Source: Peptococcaceae bacterium
GTDB lineage: Bacteria > Bacillota > Dehalobacteriia > UBA7702
DNA: 8,475 nucleotides
Direction of reading: 5' to 3'
NCBI GenBank assembly: GCA_019415505.1
Contig: DXZC01000096.1
Coordinates: 1 to 8,475, forward strand
A program made the translations under genes and the position numbers. The notes below the pieces were generated by a model. That model ran no database searches. It saw only the letters and a list, made by a program, of their open reading frames with translations, and was not told the origin of the DNA. Each line of letters begins with the position of its first letter. Position 1 is the first letter of the stretch. Below are positions 6,410 through 8,475 of the stretch, piece by piece.

Positions 6410-6568
6410 TTATTTGATTTTTTTCAGCTTTTCTGCACCCTTGGGTAATTCCGGTTGATAATCTAAAAATCTACAGGGCGAATTGGCGCTTACTACGGTC
6501 AGAACCAGAGCTAAAGTAGCAATGCTACCGCCGAATCTAACCATCATTTTTTCCATAACTTTTTTCAT
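6410..6568 (-). CDS. agrD: AgrD-type cyclic lactone autoinducer precursor, copy 2 (next to agrB)
   Basis: A 52-residue peptide with a good Shine-Dalgarno (GGGAGGT, 8 nt before the ATG at 6568). It has the AgrD plan: an N-terminal amphipathic/hydrophobic helix (about 1-27, ending LVLTVVS), the core ANSPCRFLD (28-36), and a charged tail YQPELPKGAEKLKKIK (37-52). Cys32 would form the thioester. The Cys-to-Pro spacing and the YQPELPK tail match known AgrD tails (HQPEEPK in C. perfringens, DEVEVPK in S. aureus from memory), placing AgrB cleavage after Asp36 and giving a five-residue ring C-R-F-L-D. The length of the N-terminal tail on the mature peptide cannot be told. It differs from copy 1 only at residues 4, 47 and 51. 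Confidence 0.9.
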   Translation of the reverse strand: MKKVMEKMMVRFGGSIATLALVLTVVSANSPCRFLDYQPELPKGAEKLKKIK

Positions 6569-6627
6569 TATGAAACCTCCCTTACTTTTAATAAATTTAG
6601 TAGGCTTGGGGAATTACATCCCAGTTC

Positions 6628-6786
6628 TCATTTGACCTTTTTCAAACTTTCCGCGCCCTTGGGTAATTCCGGTTGATAATCTAAAAATCTACAGGGCGAA
6701 TTGGCGCTTACTACGGTTAGAACCAGAGCCAAAGTAGCAATGCTACCGCCGAATCTAACCATCATCTTTTCCATAATCTTTTTCAT
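6628..6786 (-). CDS. agrD: AgrD-type cyclic lactone autoinducer precursor, copy 1 (promoter-proximal)
   Basis: A second 52-residue precursor, first gene of the operon. Its Shine-Dalgarno is CGGAGG, 8 nt before the ATG at 6786. Residues 5-46 are identical to copy 2, including the core ANSPCRFLD and tail YQPELPK, so both should give the same signal. The differences are Ile4 for Val, Ser47 for Lys and Val51 for Ile, and the stop is TGA rather than TAA. By eye the two 159-nt genes differ at 13 positions, mostly near the ends, while the 59-bp spacer between them does not resemble the sequence preceding copy 1. That pattern fits tandem duplication with the core kept by selection or gene conversion. 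Confidence 0.9.
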   Translation of the reverse strand: MKKIMEKMMVRFGGSIATLALVLTVVSANSPCRFLDYQPELPKGAESLKKVK

Positions 6787-6814
6787 AATAATCCTCCGTT
6801 ACATCTTTTTTCGT

Positions 6815-6843
6815 ATTATACAACAAAAAATAGACCTGTGCCG
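6815..6843 (-). promoter_or_regulatory. Activator-dependent promoter of agrD-agrD-agrB
   Basis: On the minus strand a perfect -10 TATAAT (6815-6820) lies 29 bp before the start codon of agrD copy 1. At the expected 17-bp spacing the -35 position (6838-6843) reads CGGCAC, which has little resemblance to TTGACA. A good -10 without a -35, directly downstream of phased direct repeats, is the usual form of an AgrA/LytTR-activated promoter. Confidence 0.7.
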
Positions 6844-6847
6844 TGAC

Positions 6848-6884
6848 TTGTTGAAATTTAAAGGTTTTTTGTAGAAATTTAAAG
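6848..6884. promoter_or_regulatory. Pair of 21-bp-phased direct repeats, predicted LytTR regulator binding site
   Basis: TTGTTGAAATTTAAAG (6848-6863) and TTGTAGAAATTTAAAG (6869-6884) differ at one base and start exactly 21 bp apart, two helical turns. LytTR regulators such as AgrA and ComE bind direct repeats with this spacing. The promoter-proximal copy ends 4 bp before the -35 position of the agrD promoter. The regulator encoded divergently at 6955 is the obvious candidate to bind here and could also control its own gene. That assignment is inference from spacing and location. Confidence 0.75.
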
Positions 6885-6954
6885 TTTAAGAGAAGGTAGT
6901 CATAAAAATGTCTCGAAATAATAGGTATTAGCCTAAAAAAGGTGGTTTTCATAA

Positions 6955-7686
6955 TTGTACCGCATTGCCATAGTTGACGATGAACAAGCTATTTGTTCCC
7001 AACTGGAAAAAATAATTTTAGAATACCAGAAGCAGTTAACAATCAAAATGGAAATTTCCGTATTTTTATCCGGGGAGGAATTGTGCGCCGCCCTGGATGA
7101 CGGTATGGATATTGACCTACTGTTTCTGGATATTGAATTGTACGAAATCAACGGTATTGAGGTTAGTAAAAAAATACGGGAACAAATGCAGAATCACCAA
7201 ATGCAAATTGTTTTTATATCCGCTAAGGAAAAATATGCCCTGGATTTATTTGCTGTGCAGCCCTTTAATTTCCTTTTAAAACCTTTAAAGCCGGAGGTAA
7301 TAATTAAAAATCTCGATTTAGTTTTAAGCATTGCCCAAAAGCAGGCTAGTTCTTTTGTTTATAAATCCGGCCCTGAAAGTAGAAAATTGCCCCTGAAGGA
7401 CATTATTTATCTGGAAAGCGACAACCGTAAAGTAATTATCCACACTAGAAACGGCGAGGACGAGTTTTACGGTAAGCTGGAGGATATTTACGCCAAATTG
7501 GCGCCACAGCGTTTTCTCTTTATTCATAAATCCATTATTGTTAACTATAATTATGTGGCAAAATTTTCCTATAATGATGTTATACTACTCAATGGTAAAA
7601 CCTTGCCCATCAGCCAGTCACGCCGCCCGGAAATTCGCCAGCAGGTAACGGAGATAGAAGCGGAAGGAATAATTTCATGGAAATAG
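6955..7686 (+). CDS. agrA: AgrA-type LytTR-domain response regulator
   Basis: Predicted transcription factor of the quorum-sensing circuit, 243 aa. The receiver domain spans about 2-125 with D8/D9, phospho-acceptor D59 in LLFLDIEL, S89 (VFISAKE) and K109 (LLKPLKP). A LytTR DNA-binding domain lies at about 140-235 (KLPLKDIIYLESDNRKV...FLFIHKSIIVNYNYV...LPISQSRR). The start is TTG at 6955, preceded by AAAGGTGGT about 9 nt upstream; no in-frame ATG gives a full receiver. It is divergent from agrD and its last 10 nt overlap the kinase gene, so the pair is co-transcribed with the regulator first. The symbol is by role. LytTR regulators paired with GHKL kinases also serve other peptide systems, but adjacency to agrBD makes the agr role likely. 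Confidence 0.9.
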   Translation: MYRIAIVDDEQAICSQLEKIILEYQKQLTIKMEISVFLSGEELCAALDDGMDIDLLFLDIELYEINGIEVSKKIREQMQNHQMQIVFISAKEKYALDLFAVQPFNFLLKPLKPEVIIKNLDLVLSIAQKQASSFVYKSGPESRKLPLKDIIYLESDNRKVIIHTRNGEDEFYGKLEDIYAKLAPQRFLFIHKSIIVNYNYVAKFSYNDVILLNGKTLPISQSRRPEIRQQVTEIEAEGIISWK

Positions 7687-8475
7687 CCTATGTTTTAACA
7701 TATTTGCTGTGCAATCTCTTTCAAGTCTATATAGCCTACTATCTTTACAAGACCTTTTTCCAGGAGCGGGTTTCACCACGGAAGTTAGAGGTCCTCTCTT
7801 TTCTCTTATTTTTCGTGGTCAGTTCATTGCTTAATTTGCTTTACCGTTTGCCGGTTCTCAATTTATTTGTGGGCATCTGCGGCTTTTTCCTGTTAACCTT
7901 CAACTACCGGGCCTCTATATGGCGCAGAATAATTACAACCTCGCTACTATATATTTTTATGGCCTGTGTGGAAACCTGCGCCGCGGGAATCTTTTATACC
8001 ATGCCCGTTGATATCACCAGTTATAATGCTAATCAATCTATATTTGTGCCCATTGCCTCAACTATTCTCATGTATGTGGTGTCCCTGTTTTTGGTAAAGC
8101 TTAAAAACGTACAACGTGATGTGAAAATACCTGTGCTCTATTGGGTTATGTTGATTAGTATTCCTTTAGCGGCCTTATACTTTCTCCTGCTCACCATGGA
8201 GAGCGGCGGCTTGTCGTTGACGAAAATTAGCATCTGCTCCGCTCTGATTCTTGGCATTGTCTTTTCAACCTTTTATCTCTATGATTCTGTTATCGCCCAG
8301 ATGTCCAGCCGTTTGGAAAACGAGCTTTTAGCCCGGGAAAATAAGTTTTATAGCTATCATTTAGAGCAAATGCGTACATCTCTGGAGGCGAACAGGAAAC
8401 TACAGCATGATATTAAAAACCACTTTATCGCGATTGAGGCTTACGCCCAAAGGGGCCAAACTACGGAGTTGGTAG
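7677..8475 (+). CDS. agrC: AgrC-type GHKL sensor histidine kinase (3' truncated by window end)
   Basis: The frame opens at ATG 7677 (Shine-Dalgarno GGAAGGAA about 7 nt upstream) and stays open to the window edge, giving 266 residues. The N-terminal part is a polytopic membrane sensor with about six to seven hydrophobic segments (near 5-24, 38-55, 60-75, 86-107, 123-141, 153-173 and 184-203). A helical region (about 205-240) then leads to the dimerisation H-box LQHDIKNH with phospho-acceptor His244. The HxxKN pattern is typical of AgrC-family kinases, and the GHKL ATPase domain should follow outside the window. It overlaps the regulator gene by 10 nt in another frame. The expected ligand is the cyclic peptide made from the neighbouring agrD genes. 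Confidence 0.88.
   Translation, partial: MEIAYVLTYLLCNLFQVYIAYYLYKTFFQERVSPRKLEVLSFLLFFVVSSLLNLLYRLPVLNLFVGICGFFLLTFNYRASIWRRIITTSLLYIFMACVETCAAGIFYTMPVDITSYNANQSIFVPIASTILMYVVSLFLVKLKNVQRDVKIPVLYWVMLISIPLAALYFLLLTMESGGLSLTKISICSALILGIVFSTFYLYDSVIAQMSSRLENELLARENKFYSYHLEQMRTSLEANRKLQHDIKNHFIAIEAYAQRGQTTELV

Noticed and set aside
6569..6627. Attenuator hairpin between the two agrD copies
   Set aside because: Only a 4-bp GGGA/TCCC stem without a T run; too weak to call.
6755..6952. 65-codon minus-strand ORF across the agrD promoter region
   Set aside because: It covers the promoter, the direct repeats and the ribosome-binding site and start of agrD copy 1, and its composition reflects AT-rich regulatory DNA.

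Overview
The window looks like a chromosomal segment of a low-to-mid GC Firmicute of class Clostridia. This rests on gene content: an agr-type cyclic-peptide quorum-sensing locus, a MucBP-type surface protein with a C-terminal membrane anchor, and a multidomain c-di-GMP signalling protein. Shine-Dalgarno sites are strong and GTG and TTG starts occur. No genus can be assigned from the sequence alone.

Layout. Bases 1-1100 (+) carry the 3' end of a large surface protein, closed by a strong hairpin terminator. Bases 1191-4948 (-) carry c-di-GMP signalling: a receiver/HD-GYP reading frame (3923-4948) and, overlapping it by 19 nt in another frame, a PAS-PAS-PAS-GGDEF-GAF-PAS reading frame (1191-3941). 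Reading past a C5 run at 3965-3969 in the -1 frame continues the HD-GYP tail directly into the second ORF. The two therefore look like one protein of about 1,252 residues split by a single missing base. A near-consensus promoter sits at 5049-5077. Bases 4949-5809 have no convincing gene, but hold a degenerate 13-bp tandem repeat (5443-5613), an orphan minus-strand promoter (5630-5658) inside a long inverted repeat, and a weak hairpin terminator.

Bases 5810-8475 form a complete agr-like circuit except for the end of the kinase. On the minus strand are two tandem, nearly identical AgrD peptide precursors (6628-6786 and 6410-6568) followed by the AgrB processing protease (5810-6406). Divergently, on the plus strand, are a LytTR response regulator (6955-7686) and an AgrC-type GHKL histidine kinase (7677 to the window end). 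The divergent intergenic region holds two 16-bp direct repeats exactly 21 bp apart, just upstream of a promoter with a good -10 and no recognisable -35. This is the expected arrangement for an AgrA/LytTR-activated autoinducer promoter.

Expected working: AgrB cleaves and cyclises both AgrD precursors to the same predicted five-residue thiolactone (Cys-Arg-Phe-Leu-Asp). The exported peptide is sensed by the AgrC-like kinase, which phosphorylates the LytTR regulator. The regulator then binds the 21-bp-phased repeats and activates agrD-agrD-agrB. Links from this circuit to the c-di-GMP gene or to the repeat region are possible but only inferred.
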